32,245 bases of DNA, from the NCBI GenBank assembly GCA_037147235.1, contig JBAWVO010000039.1:1-32245 (forward strand). The letters are read 5' to 3'. The notes beneath the pieces were generated by a model. That model searched no databases. It saw only the letters and a program-made list of their open reading frames with translations, and had not been told where the DNA came from. A program made the translations under genes and the position numbers. Shown here piece after piece: positions 31,441-32,245 of the stretch. The DNA comes from JANXQG01 sp037147235 (GTDB taxonomy: Bacteria; Planctomycetota; Planctomycetia; Pirellulales; Thermoguttaceae). Positions within the stretch are counted from its first letter, which is position 1, and the number at the start of each line of letters is the position of its first letter.

Positions 31441-32124
31441 ATGTTGTTCTACCGGTCCTTTCAAATTCTGCTGTCCCTAGTAATGACCGTGTTACTGGTC
31501 GGCTTGACGGCTCAGGCGGCCGAGCCGGAAAATGGGCGATCCGGTGGCAAATTGTTGCTGGGATCACCCGGCGAGAAGGCCCAGGTTTCCCTGTTTGGGG
31601 TAAAGGCCGAGGGATCGAAGTTCGTCTACGTTCTGGACCGGTCCGGCAGCACCGACGGTAAATTAATGGCCGCCGCCAAGGCTGAAATCCTGGCCAGCAT
31701 CGAAAACATCGACGATGTTCACCAGTTCCAGCTCGTAGTCTACAACGAGCGGCCCAAAGCGTTCAATCCGGCCGGGCCTGGCGGCCAGTTGGCTTTCGGC
31801 ACCGATGCCAATCGGGCGGAGGTCAAGAGGTTTCTCAGCACGATCGCGGCCGATGGCGGCACCGATCACGAAGCCGCCTTATCGCTGGCCATCCGCTTGC
31901 GGCCCGACGTAATTTTCATCATGACCGATGGCGATAAACCGCAACTTGGTGCCCAGCAGTTGGCCCGCATCGATCGCATCGGGCCGGGGATCATATTCCA
32001 TGCGATCCAGTTCGGCGAAGGGCCGCAACGCGGCGGCCGGGGTTGGATGGGAAAACTTGCCCAGCAGAGCGGTGGCGAGTATAGGTACGTCGATACGACG
32101 AAACTGGGAGCGGAATCGAAATGA
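31441..32124 (+). CDS. Secreted von Willebrand factor A domain protein
   Basis: A 227-residue protein with a signal peptide (SFQILLSLVMTVLLVGLTAQA, cut after AQA-AEP). A vWA domain follows: MIDAS motif FVYVLDRSGST (DxSxS) near 65, a Thr loop DGGTDHEAALSLAIRL, and IIFIMTDGD. The metal site looks complete (Asp, two Ser, Thr, Asp). These domains bind protein partners through a divalent metal. Planctomycetes encode many exported vWA proteins with unknown ligands. ATG 31441 has GGAGG 7 nt upstream. TAGAAT at 31340-31345 might be a -10 box. It is monocistronic as far as the window shows. Confidence 0.88.
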   Translation: MLFYRSFQILLSLVMTVLLVGLTAQAAEPENGRSGGKLLLGSPGEKAQVSLFGVKAEGSKFVYVLDRSGSTDGKLMAAAKAEILASIENIDDVHQFQLVVYNERPKAFNPAGPGGQLAFGTDANRAEVKRFLSTIAADGGTDHEAALSLAIRLRPDVIFIMTDGDKPQLGAQQLARIDRIGPGIIFHAIQFGEGPQRGGRGWMGKLAQQSGGEYRYVDTTKLGAESK

Positions 32125-32220
32125 GGGTCTTGCCTTAAAAATCGCTGCACTCCAAATTATCAGGGATTTACGGCCCTGCGGCAGCGGACTAAAATGGCTC
32201 TTCCGGTTTTAGGTGCAGAA

Positions 32221-32245
32221 GTAGGGTGGGGAGAGTGAAACGAGC
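32221..32245. repeat. Start of a GTAGGGTGG element, class 3, copy C (cut by window end)
   Basis: GTAGGGTGGGGAGAGTGAAA and the next bases match the reverse complement of the end of the element at 14056-14139 (GTAGGGTGGAACGAGTGAAACGAG) at all but a few positions. The rest lies outside the window. Confidence 0.8.

Overview
The window looks like a chromosomal segment of a planctomycete, probably a Pirellulales-type bacterium. This is inferred from family content and style. It has a Gram-negative lipid A pair (lpxD-lpxI), a DUF1573 protein next to a lipoprotein multihaem cytochrome carrying a phosphoesterase-like domain, a cysteine-rich CxxTGRR protein, a PilT paired with a degenerate PulE-like membrane protein, and many short intergenic palindromes and 7-bp tandem arrays. 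I see no phage, IS transposase, CRISPR array, tRNA or rRNA.

Layout. 1-9 kb is all minus strand: a CvpA-like membrane protein, a PulE-like pseudo-ATPase, pilT and hisF (the last three tightly packed), then a secreted TPR protein, a secreted hypothetical protein and an ArnT/GT39-like glycosyltransferase. 9.2-15.9 kb is also minus strand: a large FtsX-type permease with its LolD-like ATPase, a HicBA toxin-antitoxin pair and a tandem-GGDEF protein. 16.1-18.2 kb (plus) holds lpxD and lpxI. 18.2-18.8 kb holds a decayed YtpQ/DUF1444-like gene on the minus strand. 19.0-24.0 kb (plus) holds an RHH/RelE toxin-antitoxin pair with a readable promoter and operator, the DUF1573 protein, the multihaem lipoprotein and a cysteine-rich protein. 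A small zinc-ribbon membrane protein lies on the minus strand. 25.4-27.05 kb holds a principal-type sigma-70 gene ending in a clear intrinsic terminator. 27.2-31.1 kb holds folC, a HemX/CcsA-like membrane protein and hemA, the last two overlapping as ATGA. A secreted von Willebrand A protein follows. The window ends inside a repeat copy.

The least ordinary content is non-coding. There are six loci of 7-bp tandem repeats. The unit differs from locus to locus (AAGGTTC, AATCTGA, ATACGAA, AATGACG, GAAAATT), but its length is always 7, and the arrays usually face each other as inverted pairs. Two loci run through coding sequence, in the permease and in the HemX-like tail. One forms a perfect 30-bp inverted repeat ending 5 nt before the lpxI start. 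Separately, there are at least five classes of 60-130 bp palindromic elements with terminal inverted repeats. Three copies sit 0-7 nt beyond a stop codon, so they may act as gene-end structures as well as mobile or MITE-like DNA.

Functionally the genes are mostly envelope biology (lipid A, FtsX/LolD-type export, glycosyl transfer, pilus retraction, secreted TPR and vWA proteins) and core metabolism (histidine, folate, haem), with a housekeeping sigma factor and two small toxin-antitoxin modules.
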